Shown: positions 37,828 through 46,741, counted from the stretch's first letter. The stretch: 64,000 bases of DNA from Candidatus Marsarchaeota archaeon (GCA_023485295.1 JAMCZQ010000001.1:1-64000), one strand, 5' to 3'. Notes: generated from the sequence alone by a model not told the origin. Program-made: numbers and translations.

Positions 37828-38469
37828 ATGGAAAATCTCATTTCGGAAGTGCTCTCCTATTCGATGGATAGCACATGGTGGGCGCTGAATGCCAACAAAA
37901 GAAAAGAAGTGCTCGAAAACGCTGCATTGCTGCTTTCATCATGGAAGCGGAAGAGCAATGCGGCAAAGGCAGGCATCTACGCTTCGCTTAGGCACGATTC
38001 AGACCTGATAGTTTGGCTTATGGCCCCTGAAGCGGAGTCAATCCTCAATGCAAAGGCGCAGATTGAAAAGCTGTTTTCGAAATATGGCACACACGCTGAC
38101 GGATTCCTTTCAGTATATGCGCAGGGAAAGGAGCGCCTGCCTACAAAACAGCACCGTTACTTTGTTGCCTACCCGATGAGCAAGCTTCCGGAATGGTACC
38201 TGCTTGGCGAATCGGAGCGGAAAGCCATAGTGGCTGAGCATGTGAAAATTGCGGTTAACAGCAGCCATAACAACGGTGTTATCTCTTATACAACTGAATC
38301 TTTCGGAATAGGCGACAATGAATTTGTGGTTATCTATGAGCTCAAGGACCTTCCCAGTTGGGTCAGCGTCACTAAGGAGCTCAGAAGCGCAAGGGCCAGG
38401 AAGTGGATAAGCAACGAATCGCCAATATTGGTTGGCGCCAATGATCTAAGCGCATTGTGGTGCAAGTGA
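37828..38469 (+). CDS. chlorite dismutase-family heme protein, HemQ/ChdC-like
   Basis: A 213-residue protein of the dimeric alpha/beta barrel family that includes chlorite dismutase and coproheme decarboxylase. Recognisable stretches are KLPEWYLLGESERKAIVAEH, whose final His fits the proximal heme ligand, GIGDNEFVVIYEL, and a C-terminal arginine-containing helix with a final ILVG strand. In bacteria of the coproporphyrin route HemQ decarboxylates coproheme to heme b. Context strongly favours that role: the next gene is a ferrochelatase whose ATG overlaps this stop (TGATG). Alternatives in archaea are detoxifying Cld-like proteins. Confidence 0.82.
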   Translation: MENLISEVLSYSMDSTWWALNANKRKEVLENAALLLSSWKRKSNAAKAGIYASLRHDSDLIVWLMAPEAESILNAKAQIEKLFSKYGTHADGFLSVYAQGKERLPTKQHRYFVAYPMSKLPEWYLLGESERKAIVAEHVKIAVNSSHNNGVISYTTESFGIGDNEFVVIYELKDLPSWVSVTKELRSARARKWISNESPILVGANDLSALWCK

Positions 38470-39365
38470 TGTACGGAGTATTGCTGATGGCTTATGGAAC
38501 GCCCCAAGGGTTGAATGGCATAAGCGACTATTATACAAACATAATGAAAGGCAAAAGCCCCACTAAAGAGCAGCTTAAGCGCCTTACTGACAGGTATAAG
38601 GCCATCGGAGGCAAATCGCCGCTGCTGGAAGTTACAAGAAGCCAGGCCGAAAAGCTTCAGAAAAAGATTGCACGTTCAGATTCTGAGACCAAGGTTTTCT
38701 ACGGCATGAAGTATTCAAAGCCTTACGTGTACGATGCGCTTTTGGAAGCAAAGTCCTTTGACGTGGACAAGCTGATATGCATTCCCATAGCGCCGTTCTA
38801 CTCTGCAATAGGCACTGGAAGCTATTATGAGCATGTGGACAATGCGCTTGCGGCTTTGAGCTACAAGCCGGCGCTAATCAAGGTAGCCTCATGGAACTTG
38901 CAAACAGGCTTAATAAAGGCATGGACCGACTGCGTTTCGGCATTGAAGCTTGGAAAGAGCGACGTAATGGTCTTCACCGCACACAGCATGCCTGCCACAA
39001 AACGCGATGACCTGTCAGTGTACAGGAAGCAGATCCTTCAGACATGCAATGCTGTCCAAAGCAGTTTCGGAAACCGATGGGCATTGAGCTTCCAAAGCGC
39101 TGCGGACATGCCTGGCAATTGGATAGGGCCTGATGCAGGCACCCAGATAAGCGGCCTTGCGCGCAACGGCGTGAAAAGCATTGCAATAATACCGATAGGC
39201 TTTGTCGCGGACAACCTTGAAACGATGTATGATGTTGGCATTGCCTACAAGGCCCTTGCGGAAGGCCTTGGAATGAAGTGCAAGATTTCAGGAATGCCAA
39301 ACGATTCGGAAGGGATAATAGATGCACTTTATGGCGTGTATGCAGATGCGATCAGGCGCTTCTAG
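38469..39365 (+). CDS. hemH: ferrochelatase (HemH/CpfC)
   Basis: A 298-residue enzyme that inserts iron into a porphyrin. The N-terminal strand is GVLLMAYGTP, the catalytic His is in FTAHSMP, and the Glu-containing motif is IGFVADNLETMYD near residue 255. It is short and lacks a membrane-binding extension, as in soluble bacterial and archaeal forms. The ATG at 38469 overlaps the stop of the hemQ-like gene; a GTG at 38457 is less likely. With a HemQ partner the substrate may be coproporphyrin III rather than protoporphyrin (inference). Its last 14 bases overlap the end of the convergent hemE gene. Confidence 0.92.
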   Translation: MYGVLLMAYGTPQGLNGISDYYTNIMKGKSPTKEQLKRLTDRYKAIGGKSPLLEVTRSQAEKLQKKIARSDSETKVFYGMKYSKPYVYDALLEAKSFDVDKLICIPIAPFYSAIGTGSYYEHVDNALAALSYKPALIKVASWNLQTGLIKAWTDCVSALKLGKSDVMVFTAHSMPATKRDDLSVYRKQILQTCNAVQSSFGNRWALSFQSAADMPGNWIGPDAGTQISGLARNGVKSIAIIPIGFVADNLETMYDVGIAYKALAEGLGMKCKISGMPNDSEGIIDALYGVYADAIRRF

Positions 39366-40398
39366 CTTTTATCTGCGTTGACTTGACAATCTCAACAACC
39401 TGCTTAAGGTTCTGGTATGGCGTTTCCTTAAGCACACCATGCCCAAGGTTGAAGATGAATCCGTATCTGTCTCCTGCTGCTTCAAGGATATCTTTTGTTG
39501 CGCGAACCATTTCATCGCCGCCCTTCACTGCAAGCTCTGGGCTCAGGTTGCCCTGTATTGCTACTTTATCGCCTATTGCTTCGATAGCTTCGCCAATGCT
39601 GATGTCAGACCCTATGCTTATTGCGTTGCATCCGAGGCCTGAGAATTCCTTCAAAAATCCTCCTGTTCGCGAAGAAAAGTATATTTTCGGAACGTTTGAT
39701 GGCAGCCCTTCAAATACAAGCTTGGCATAAGGCATTACGTGCTTTACGTATAATTCTTTCGGGAGCAGGCCTGCCCAGCTGTCAAATAGCTGCACCGCAT
39801 CTGCGCCTGCACGTATCTGGGAATGCAAATAGCCCAACGTCATTTCCGTAGCAAATGACATAGCCTTGTGCCATTCCCTCTGGCTGTTCCGCATGAGCCC
39901 TATGCAGCGTTCGAAGGTCCTGGAAGGCCTGCCCTCAAAAACGTAGCTGAGCAGGGTAAAAGGCCCTGCAGCGAAGCCTATCAATGGTATTGAAGCCGGC
40001 AACGCCGATTTTACCGCCTCGATGTTTTTGAGCACATACGGTGCGTTGTACTCGCATTTAAACTGCGACAATTCCTTGAGTTCATCTGCGCTCTCGATAA
40101 GCCTGCCCATTACCGGGCCTATGCTTTCCTCAATCCTAACGTCATAGCCGGATGCCTTAAGCGGTATCATTATGTCTGCGTATAATATCGCGGCGTCTAC
40201 TCCAAGCATTTCTATCGGCAGCATGGTTATCCTAGATGCAGCGACAGGATTTGCTTGTATATCGAGCACGTTTATGCCATTTTTTATCTGGTTGTATCCT
40301 GGAAGATAGCGCCCTGCCTGGCGCATAAACCATACCGGATGCCTTTCAACGCTCTTGCCGAAGCATGCACGCATAAATATGCTGTCCCTCGCTTCCAT
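39352..40398 (-). CDS. hemE: uroporphyrinogen decarboxylase
   Basis: A 348-residue TIM-barrel enzyme that removes four carboxylates from uroporphyrinogen III to give coproporphyrinogen III. Both family signatures are visible: PVWFMRQAGRYLPGY near residues 21-35 and GFAAGPFTLLSYV near 147-159. The catalytic Asp fits ILYADIMIPL. It abuts hemD exactly (hemD stop and hemE start are adjacent), so they are coexpressed. Its presence means tetrapyrroles are processed towards coproporphyrin and not only to siroheme. Confidence 0.95.
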   Translation of the reverse strand: MEARDSIFMRACFGKSVERHPVWFMRQAGRYLPGYNQIKNGINVLDIQANPVAASRITMLPIEMLGVDAAILYADIMIPLKASGYDVRIEESIGPVMGRLIESADELKELSQFKCEYNAPYVLKNIEAVKSALPASIPLIGFAAGPFTLLSYVFEGRPSRTFERCIGLMRNSQREWHKAMSFATEMTLGYLHSQIRAGADAVQLFDSWAGLLPKELYVKHVMPYAKLVFEGLPSNVPKIYFSSRTGGFLKEFSGLGCNAISIGSDISIGEAIEAIGDKVAIQGNLSPELAVKGGDEMVRATKDILEAAGDRYGFIFNLGHGVLKETPYQNLKQVVEIVKSTQIKARSA

Positions 40399-41121
40399 TT
40401 ACCCACCATTTACCATTTTTAGCGCTCCTTCTACGGTATTGCTGCCTGTAAGCTTTCTGATCCTGAAAAGGCTTTTTGCCATGTCATACGTTGCACGGCC
40501 TATGCATATTGCCGTTTTGGATTTCAGGGCCTCGATTTGCCGCGCGTCAATGCTTGCCCTAAGCGCTTCCACCTCTGAAGGGCTGAATAGCATAACATGC
40601 GTTATGCTTGACAGCTCCTTGGGACTAAGCTCAACCTTGTTGATCAAAGTGTCATATATATGGGCTTCCTCCACTGTTGCACCGCGAGCAAGAATTGCAC
40701 CATAGTCGTTTTTGCTCAAATTGCTGCCGAATACCACAACAATTTTGCCTTTTAATCTCTCGGCAAGAAGCCTGGCTATTATTTTCGAAATTCCGCCGGT
40801 TCGCGGCGCAAAGGCAACGCGCACGCCTAAGCCCTTCAATAGCCCTGCGGTGGTTGTGCCGCTTGCAAATACCTTAGATCTGCATTTTTTAAGCGCAGGC
40901 ATGGATGTTTCCATGCAGTGCACAGCGTTCCTGGAAGAAAATATTACGTATGCAGCTGCACTAGCCATCGCGCATAGCTTTTCCTTGTCGATGCTGTTGC
41001 ATTTTATTTTTATTGCCTCTTTTGCCACGACTCCAAGCCCTGACGATCTTATCATATGGATGGCGCCGCGGCTCTCTGCTTCAGGCCTGAGCAACAATAT
41101 GACCGCTTTTTTACCCTTCAT
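40399..41121 (-). CDS. hemD: uroporphyrinogen III synthase
   Basis: A 240-residue protein with the two alpha/beta lobes typical of HemD, which closes and inverts the D-ring of hydroxymethylbilane. Supporting stretches are ILLLRPEAES at the N terminus, VIFSSRNAVHCM in lobe one, VVVFGSN and ATVEEAHIYDT at the hinge region, and VMLFSPSEVEALRA with ICIGRATYDMAKS in the C-terminal part. HemD sequences vary widely, but this order and the immediate hemE neighbour make the call firm. Confidence 0.88.
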   Translation of the reverse strand: MKGKKAVILLLRPEAESRGAIHMIRSSGLGVVAKEAIKIKCNSIDKEKLCAMASAAAYVIFSSRNAVHCMETSMPALKKCRSKVFASGTTTAGLLKGLGVRVAFAPRTGGISKIIARLLAERLKGKIVVVFGSNLSKNDYGAILARGATVEEAHIYDTLINKVELSPKELSSITHVMLFSPSEVEALRASIDARQIEALKSKTAICIGRATYDMAKSLFRIRKLTGSNTVEGALKMVNGG

Positions 41122-41165
41122 TCAAGTGCACCACACTTGCCTGCTTAGCTAACACTATTTTACCA

Positions 41166-41196
41166 TGCCAAGTTTAAATGTTTTAGGCATTTGGCA
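41166..41196. promoter_or_regulatory. inverted repeat between hemD and the divergent tRNA-binding protein gene
   Basis: TGCCAA and TTGGCA arms of six bases are separated by 19 AT-rich bases containing TTTAAAT. The location 45 bases upstream of hemD would suit an operator, but six-base arms can arise by chance. Confidence 0.25.
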
Positions 41197-41283
41197 AGGG
41201 AACGCCAATGAGGAAAAAGTAATTTAGCATTAACCACATCAATAGTATGGAGTCATTTTGTTTGACTTGGCAGGTGCGCACAT

Positions 41284-41757
41284 ATGATGCATAAAAAAAC
41301 AAAGGACATTGACAGCTTAATGAATGATATAAGCGAGGCCGAAAGCAAGGACAGCGCTGGTACGGGCGAAAGCAGTATTGAAACGCTTGAAAACGCGCCT
41401 TATGCATCCGAGAGCGTTGAAGAGCATGGAAGAATCAACTTTGACAAGTTCAATGCGGTTGATTTAAGGGTTGCAAAGATAATAGGCGTGGAAAAGCACC
41501 CAGGCACCAGGAAAGCAATGTACAAGCTAACTGTAGATCTTGGGCCGCTTGGAATAAGAACCATAGTGGCTGGAATAGCAGACTTTTACGGAAGGGACGA
41601 ACTTTTGGGCAAAAAAATAATAGTGGTTGCAAATCTGGCGCCAAGGGAGATTGCAGGGATCGTCTCGGATGGCATGCTTCTTGCAGCAGAGGACGAGCTC
41701 AATATAGCGCTTATAGTGCCCGACAAGGATGCAGCCCCAGGAAGCAGGATTCATTAA
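41284..41757 (+). CDS. stand-alone tRNA-binding domain protein (MetRS C-terminal/EMAP-II-like)
   Basis: A 157-residue protein. Residues ~1-48 are acidic and probably disordered. Residues ~50-155 form an OB-fold tRNA-binding domain, with FDKFNAVDLRVAKIIGVEKH at its start and VVANLAPREIAGIVSDGMLLAA near the end. The domain is found as the MetRS C-terminal extension and as free proteins such as Trbp111. It probably binds structured tRNA and aids a synthetase in trans. An AGGTG ribosome binding site is 10 bases before the ATG. Confidence 0.9.
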   Translation: MMHKKTKDIDSLMNDISEAESKDSAGTGESSIETLENAPYASESVEEHGRINFDKFNAVDLRVAKIIGVEKHPGTRKAMYKLTVDLGPLGIRTIVAGIADFYGRDELLGKKIIVVANLAPREIAGIVSDGMLLAAEDELNIALIVPDKDAAPGSRIH

Positions 41758-41789
41758 ATAGGACAAAAAGCCTTGTTTTATCTGCAGGT

Positions 41790-42359
41790 TTAATACTTAC
41801 CTTCGTTGCTGTCATCATCGTTTTCCGCTTTGCGCTTCAGCTTTTTGTAAGCATCGTAATCGCTTGTTATTCCAACAGAGTATTTTTTCCCGTATTTGCC
41901 TGGCGGCTTTAGCTCTTTTCCATCAATGTACGATTTTACCCCAAGAGAATTATCAATTGCTGCAGAGTCTCTCAGGATATCGTTTCCTCGTTCATTCATG
42001 ACTACAAAATTAATTTCAGCTATAACGCCGGTGAGCAGTTCCTCAACCTTATTTAAAGATTCCGCTGCATTATTGCCGCCTTTGTACTTTTCGTCGTAAA
42101 AACGTTTTGTTTCTTCTAAAAACTTTTTTGCCTGATCGGTATTGAAAAAATACTCGGTAATATCTTTTGGGTTCCTCATGCCTTTCTCATATTCGCTTAA
42201 TGCGAACTTTTTTGCTTCCTCTAACGTCTGTGCAACAAGCGTTGCAAATTCCCTGTTTTCAAGTATTGATTTGTCTTTGACCCTTACATCAAACGTTTCC
42301 CCGTATTCGCTTTTGCCATTTGCTTTTTTGTCATCTTCTTTTTTTCTTTTTGGTGCCAT
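41790..42359 (-). CDS. hypothetical charged protein
   Basis: A 189-residue, highly charged, soluble protein starting MAPKRKKEDDKK and ending in an acidic tail. Helices fill the centre. It has no signature I recognise. It is convergent with the tRNA-binding protein gene (32 bases between stops). Confidence 0.65.
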   Translation of the reverse strand: MAPKRKKEDDKKANGKSEYGETFDVRVKDKSILENREFATLVAQTLEEAKKFALSEYEKGMRNPKDITEYFFNTDQAKKFLEETKRFYDEKYKGGNNAAESLNKVEELLTGVIAEINFVVMNERGNDILRDSAAIDNSLGVKSYIDGKELKPPGKYGKKYSVGITSDYDAYKKLKRKAENDDDSNEGKY

Positions 42360-42499
42360 AGAGCTGCCTCTTAAAATTGAATTATAGGATTGCGAGGTTC
42401 CAGATATTTATCCTTTTTGGCTGCGCTGCCAAGGCTACAATGCTAGATCCTTAGGCAGGCCCAGGAATGGAAAAGCATTGCGATGCAACGCCCTGCGGA

Positions 42500-43033
42500 T
42501 TAGCTGCTTTTTATTTTTACTACCTCTATCTGGAACACAAGGGTTTTGCCTGCTAGCAGCGGGTTGAAATCCACAATGGCATTGCTCGTAGTCACGTTCG
42601 TTACTATGCCCTGCGCGCCAGTCTGCGTTGTGACCACCATGCCGGTTTGCACGGTCTTGTTGCCGAATTCCGACAACGGCACGCTTATTATAAGGCTGTT
42701 GTTAACCGGGCCATAAGCCTCAGAAGGCGGCAGCGTGACTGTTTTGTTCTCTCCTACGCGCATGCCTATGATTGCATTCTGGAATCCAGGTATTACCTCG
42801 TTGCTGCCTACCGTAAAGTTGAATGGAGCCTTTCCTACATTCGAGTTAAATACGGTGCCATTGGTAAAGCTGCCAGTATAGTAGACGCTGACAATGTCGC
42901 CGCTCTTGACAACTGCAGGGCTACTGCTTGAAGCCGCAGCGTACGCCACTATAGCCAATACCGCCACGACTGCCACGATTATCGCAACATAGGCAGCTTT
43001 ATGCTGCATCATGCCTGTTTTTTTGCCTTCCAT
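42500..43033 (-). CDS. membrane-anchored FKBP-type peptidyl-prolyl isomerase (SlyD-like)
   Basis: A 177-residue protein with a signal-anchor helix (~residues 13-34) and an extracytoplasmic FKBP domain: VSVYYTGSFTNGTVFNS, then a GFQNAIIGMRVGENKTVTLP block with the family's central sequence. An IF-type insert with a DFNPLLAGKTLVFQIEV end resembles SlyD. It should speed proline isomerisation during folding of exported proteins, useful for the many surface proteins here. Several sequons are present. Start ATG at 43033. Confidence 0.9.
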   Translation of the reverse strand: MEGKKTGMMQHKAAYVAIIVAVVAVLAIVAYAAASSSSPAVVKSGDIVSVYYTGSFTNGTVFNSNVGKAPFNFTVGSNEVIPGFQNAIIGMRVGENKTVTLPPSEAYGPVNNSLIISVPLSEFGNKTVQTGMVVTTQTGAQGIVTNVTTSNAIVDFNPLLAGKTLVFQIEVVKIKSS

Positions 43034-43089
43034 TAAATCACTTCATATATGGCAATCATAATTAAAATGATTTGCTAAACCGTTTGCAC

Positions 43090-43707
43090 CTACTTTTCCA
43101 TTGCTGCCTGCAGAAGGGCTTTTGTTGCCTCAACCGCGTAAATGTGCTTGCACTTGCCGCCTACGGTGTTTTTCCTGTATTTGAAGTCCCTGCAGGCGCA
43201 TATGGGCGTTCCGTTATTGAAAATGACTGCGTACCAAAGGTTCCTTTCGGAATGGGAATGCACATGCCACTCCGTCTGGCTTACCTTCTCTATGAACGGC
43301 TTCCCTCCAAGTGTTACCAAGAGCTCTATCCCCTGCCCTTTCTGGCCGTAGTGTATTACGAGCTCGCCTCTCTTGACTACAGAACCGCCCCTGAGCTCGC
43401 GCTTCAGCTTCTCTATTGCAAGCTGAAAACTTTCGTCGCCAAATTCTTTCATGTACTTGTCAGTCCAATAATTGAGGTCATGCTTCCTGTTTGTCCAGTC
43501 AAGCTTCAGTATATAGCCTGCTATGGAAAGCGCAGCCTCCTCGCTGCCGCTTGAGTAAAGCTCTGCAATGGACTTGGCTATTCCATAGGCCATGTCCTTG
43601 TTTGTTACGGTATAAAGCTTCCTAAGCAGGTTGCTGCTATTGGCATCACGGCTTTCTTGGGCGCCCTGTTTTTCCGCTTCTTTGATGTTTGCCTTTTTAT
43701 TTTGCAT
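43090..43707 (-). CDS. SWIM zinc-finger protein
   Basis: A 205-residue protein whose C terminus holds CACRDF .. GGKCKH, the CxCx(n)CxH pattern of a SWIM zinc finger. SWIM domains bind DNA or protein partners. Residues ~25-120 are helical, and a beta region (ELVIHYGQKGQGIELLV) lies before the finger. It lacks the transposase or helicase domains that often carry SWIM. A TATA-like TATAT run on the minus strand is at ~43730-43745. DNA-binding is a reasonable guess. Confidence 0.8.
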   Translation of the reverse strand: MQNKKANIKEAEKQGAQESRDANSSNLLRKLYTVTNKDMAYGIAKSIAELYSSGSEEAALSIAGYILKLDWTNRKHDLNYWTDKYMKEFGDESFQLAIEKLKRELRGGSVVKRGELVIHYGQKGQGIELLVTLGGKPFIEKVSQTEWHVHSHSERNLWYAVIFNNGTPICACRDFKYRKNTVGGKCKHIYAVEATKALLQAAMEK

Positions 43708-43803
43708 AGGACCAGTGATACACTCTATTTTATTATATATAAATATTTGCCATGAATCAAAAGCTTTATAATAATAAGGAGATTTTAATCACTAAATGAT
43801 AGG

Positions 43804-45393
43804 ATGGGTAAAGTTTCTGCCAAAGGCGTACGGGCACAATCCGCAATGGAATATCTGCTAACATACGGATGGGCGATAATACTGATAGTGGTATTCCTGG
43901 GCGCAATGTTCTATATTGGCCTATTCAATCCTGGCAGGCTTGTAAGCACAACGTGCTTTGCGAATTCGGGATTCCTCTGCAGTTCACCAAACGCGTATGG
44001 CACAACCTTTAGCGCAACAATAGGCCAAGCCACAGGAAACGACTGGAACAACGTCATAGTCTGTTTTGTGCCGAGCAATGTGTCTTACCCCGATTCCTGC
44101 AACGCATATCCTTCATACATTGTAGGCACTCTGAAGAGCGGCCAGAGCCACAGGAGCTTACTGACGATAGATTCCCCATCCGGAACAGCATATGGCACGC
44201 TTTGGGCAGAATACAGCTTTGGGAGCTACTCCAACCTTATGACCGAAATAGCTACAGTAAGGGTAAAGGGCCTTAGTGCAGTGAGCCCGCCTGCGCCAGC
44301 GCCTGTAAACATCACGCTTCAGACAGGCATAATCGCTTATGCTAAAATAGTCGTGGCAAACCTGCAAAATGCCTCTACGCCTGCGCCGTTCCAGCAACTC
44401 ATACAGCTGCCTGAATCAGCTTACAACAACTATATAGAATACAATCCAGGACAGGCAAATTTTGAATTCTTTTACCCTAACGGGACAATAATACCTGCCT
44501 GGATTGAGGGCAACAGTTCAAGCACTTTGATAGTATGGCTTAACCTGAAGCGAGGCATACCTGCGGACAACAGCACATTGTTTTACATAGGCTTTGCCAA
44601 CAAGACAGCAAACCTGCTGTCAAGCTCTGGAAGCAACGGAATAGGAGAAGCGCCTGAGCTCACTGCGCAGTATGCAGAATACGACGACGGAGCAAGCGTT
44701 TTTGATGCATACTTCAACGGGCTTGAAAGCGCATCCAACTTCACTCTCATGCCATATGCAAGCATGAATAGCGTAAACGCATCATATTGCAGCAGCATAG
44801 GCACAGCGGAATTTTGCAATAGGATAAAGGCGCTGCAGTTCGAGATCAGCAACACGTCAAAATACTCGTATGACTGGGTATACAAGACCGCAATACCGAA
44901 CATGAATGGCTACATACTTGAAGCAAATTTTGAATCTGCAGGAAACCCTAATCCTATAGACGTGGCAGGGCTGTCAAGCAGCGATGCAAGCAATTCCACG
45001 CAGAGCACCACCATATCACTGGCTACCCAGGAGGACGGGTCACTTTTCAGCATAAACGCCCAAGCTGCAAATAGCATATATTTCGTTGATAAGAACGTAG
45101 GGACGTATACTCCTGAATGGCGCTACATGAACCTTACCTATTTTGGGCCTGAGAGCGCAACTGTGGACCAGGGCTATTCTTCCATCAACCTGTATGAAGT
45201 AAACTCCTCTGGCGAGTACAGCAGTTCCTATGTGGCACCGCTGATGAAGCCATACGCAAGCGTTTTTGTAGGGACTGACAGTTTTTCCACAGTGCCTGGG
45301 GCATCTGTAGAATACAATTGGGTAAGGGTCAGGGCCATGCCTCCGAACCTCGCGATGCCTGCGGTTTTCTTAGGACAAGCTTATGCTTCTTAG
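43804..45393 (+). CDS. type IV pilin-like protein with DUF2341 domain
   Basis: A 529-residue protein with a class III signal: basic GKVSAKGVRAQ, then SAMEYLLTYGWAIILIVVFL, the assembly helix typical of archaeal pilins. Cleavage is expected near the Ala-Gln before Ser-Ala-Met-Glu. The region at ~residues 175-265 (FQQLIQLPESAYNNY .. FFYPNGTIIPAWIEG .. NSTLFYIGFAN) matches DUF2341, a carbohydrate-binding-like beta sandwich of surface proteins. A further lectin-like beta domain follows. It is far longer than a structural pilin, so it may be an adhesive tip or minor pilin. A TATA-like CTTTATAATAATA is at ~43764-43776. The A24 peptidase at 8685-9569 is the likely processing enzyme. Confidence 0.85.
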   Translation: MGKVSAKGVRAQSAMEYLLTYGWAIILIVVFLGAMFYIGLFNPGRLVSTTCFANSGFLCSSPNAYGTTFSATIGQATGNDWNNVIVCFVPSNVSYPDSCNAYPSYIVGTLKSGQSHRSLLTIDSPSGTAYGTLWAEYSFGSYSNLMTEIATVRVKGLSAVSPPAPAPVNITLQTGIIAYAKIVVANLQNASTPAPFQQLIQLPESAYNNYIEYNPGQANFEFFYPNGTIIPAWIEGNSSSTLIVWLNLKRGIPADNSTLFYIGFANKTANLLSSSGSNGIGEAPELTAQYAEYDDGASVFDAYFNGLESASNFTLMPYASMNSVNASYCSSIGTAEFCNRIKALQFEISNTSKYSYDWVYKTAIPNMNGYILEANFESAGNPNPIDVAGLSSSDASNSTQSTTISLATQEDGSLFSINAQAANSIYFVDKNVGTYTPEWRYMNLTYFGPESATVDQGYSSINLYEVNSSGEYSSSYVAPLMKPYASVFVGTDSFSTVPGASVEYNWVRVRAMPPNLAMPAVFLGQAYAS

Positions 45394-45430
45394 CAGGGGC
45401 AGGCCGCTTGATTGTCGTAGTCTATAGCAA

Positions 45431-45442
45431 TCTTTAAATAAA
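45431..45442 (+). promoter_or_regulatory. TATA-like box for small gene
   Basis: CTTTAAATAAAA lies 31-42 bases before the ATG at 45473, fitting archaeal promoter spacing with a very short leader. Confidence 0.5.
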
Positions 45443-45472
45443 ACGATCATAGATTGATTGCCTTGTGGTTTT

Positions 45473-45715
45473 ATGGAAAAAAACATCAGAACGGACGATA
45501 GCATAAGCAGTGAAATACTCCCGCATATAAATTCACTGCGAAGGGGAAGCAGCAGCATAAGCACCGACGATGCGCGTGTAGCAGAAAAGACAAAGGCAGC
45601 CAACAGGGCATGGCAGGAAAAGGAAAAGCACGTTAACGATCTAAAGAATAGTGGCGAGAAAAATGAGGCAGACCGGGTTGACGTGCTTAGCGACCTTATC
45701 GCCAGCCTGCTGTGA
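45473..45715 (+). CDS. small hypothetical charged protein
   Basis: An 80-residue hydrophilic, probably helical protein (starts MEKNIRTDDS). The ATG at 45473 is preferred to a TTG at 45458 because of the TATA-like box upstream. No family recognised. Confidence 0.55.
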   Translation: MEKNIRTDDSISSEILPHINSLRRGSSSISTDDARVAEKTKAANRAWQEKEKHVNDLKNSGEKNEADRVDVLSDLIASLL

Positions 45716-45731
45716 ACTTGCATTACGGCTA

Positions 45732-45753
45732 GCCAGAGCCTGACGGCTCTGGC
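45732..45753. repeat. perfect 9-bp hairpin
   Basis: GCCAGAGCC and GGCTCTGGC enclose TGAC. It lies 17 bases after a stop codon. No T-run follows on the plus strand, so it may stabilise the 3' end of the upstream transcript rather than terminate it. Confidence 0.5.
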
Positions 45754-45873
45754 ATAAAAAGCAGCCTTTGACCTAAGGAACCCGTACTGACACTTAATTG
45801 CTTGCAATGTCAGCTATAAGAAAAAAATAAATATATGAACAACGCTCATTACCCCTATTACGTGGCATTTAGA

Positions 45874-46707
45874 ATGAAAGCACAAAAAAATAAATTTACA
45901 ATAAGCCTAAAGGGCGACGTTGCACACGGACTCAGGGAAATATCCGGCATCGCAGGTGAAAACCCAGTGGAGTTCCTGGGCAAATTGCTGAACGGCGATA
46001 AGCGTGTGCTCTCATTCCTGAAAGACATAAACGATCCAAAAACCGCGCTCCTTATACAGAAAATGAGGCCTGACGGGCAGGTGTACATGGATACATCTGG
46101 CTTGCTCAGCGACTTTGAAATAAAGAAGGCAGTGGCAGACAAGCAGCCTATGCCTGTAGAACTGCAGATGAAGTTCGCGGTAAGCACTTCGCTTGCGACA
46201 AGGATAGCGCTTGCCGAAAATTCGAACCTTGCAGAAAATGTTCAGCTGGCACTAGCATGTGACCAGAGCATTCAGGTCCGTAAAGCGCTTGCAGCAAATG
46301 AATGCATAAAGCTCGGGACGCAGAAGCTGTTGCATGCATATGGGATTGAATCTATAGACATTGCCTTGGCAAGCAATCGTAGCCTGCAAAAAGAGATGCA
46401 GTTTGAATTTTTAAAATCGGGTTATAAGGTAAGAATGGCACTGTCACAAAATACCGGGCTTGTCGAAGATGTCCAAAGCGCGCTTGCCGAGGATCCTGTA
46501 GGCAACGTGCGTTGCGCACTTGCACCAAACGCTGCCTTGACTGAAAAGGTTCAGCTAAAGCTCCTCAATGGCAATGGAATTAAAATCTGGTACTACGACT
46601 GGGGAATAAAAACGAGGAGCCACTCTGATGTAATATCCGCCCTGATGAAAAACCCTGGCCTGAAAGAAACACTTCGCATAAGGCTAAGGAATCCCCTAAG
46701 GAAATAG
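45874..46707 (+). CDS. helical-repeat protein (LRV/HEAT-like)
   Basis: A 277-residue protein with about seven degenerate repeats of 23-25 residues (for example RIALAENSNLAENVQLALA and RKALAANECIKLGTQKLL). This is the pattern of leucine-rich-repeat-variant or HEAT-like solenoids that bind protein partners. The N-terminal ~75 residues (FTISLKGDVAHGLREISG) are a separate helical module. An upstream in-frame ATG at 45835 overlaps a TATA-like AATAAATATAT at ~45825-45834, so I prefer the ATG at 45874. No LRV iron-sulfur cluster cysteines are visible. Confidence 0.75.
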   Translation: MKAQKNKFTISLKGDVAHGLREISGIAGENPVEFLGKLLNGDKRVLSFLKDINDPKTALLIQKMRPDGQVYMDTSGLLSDFEIKKAVADKQPMPVELQMKFAVSTSLATRIALAENSNLAENVQLALACDQSIQVRKALAANECIKLGTQKLLHAYGIESIDIALASNRSLQKEMQFEFLKSGYKVRMALSQNTGLVEDVQSALAEDPVGNVRCALAPNAALTEKVQLKLLNGNGIKIWYYDWGIKTRSHSDVISALMKNPGLKETLRIRLRNPLRK

Positions 46708-46741
46708 CAAGCCAAGCGATAGTTTAATATATTTGGAAATG

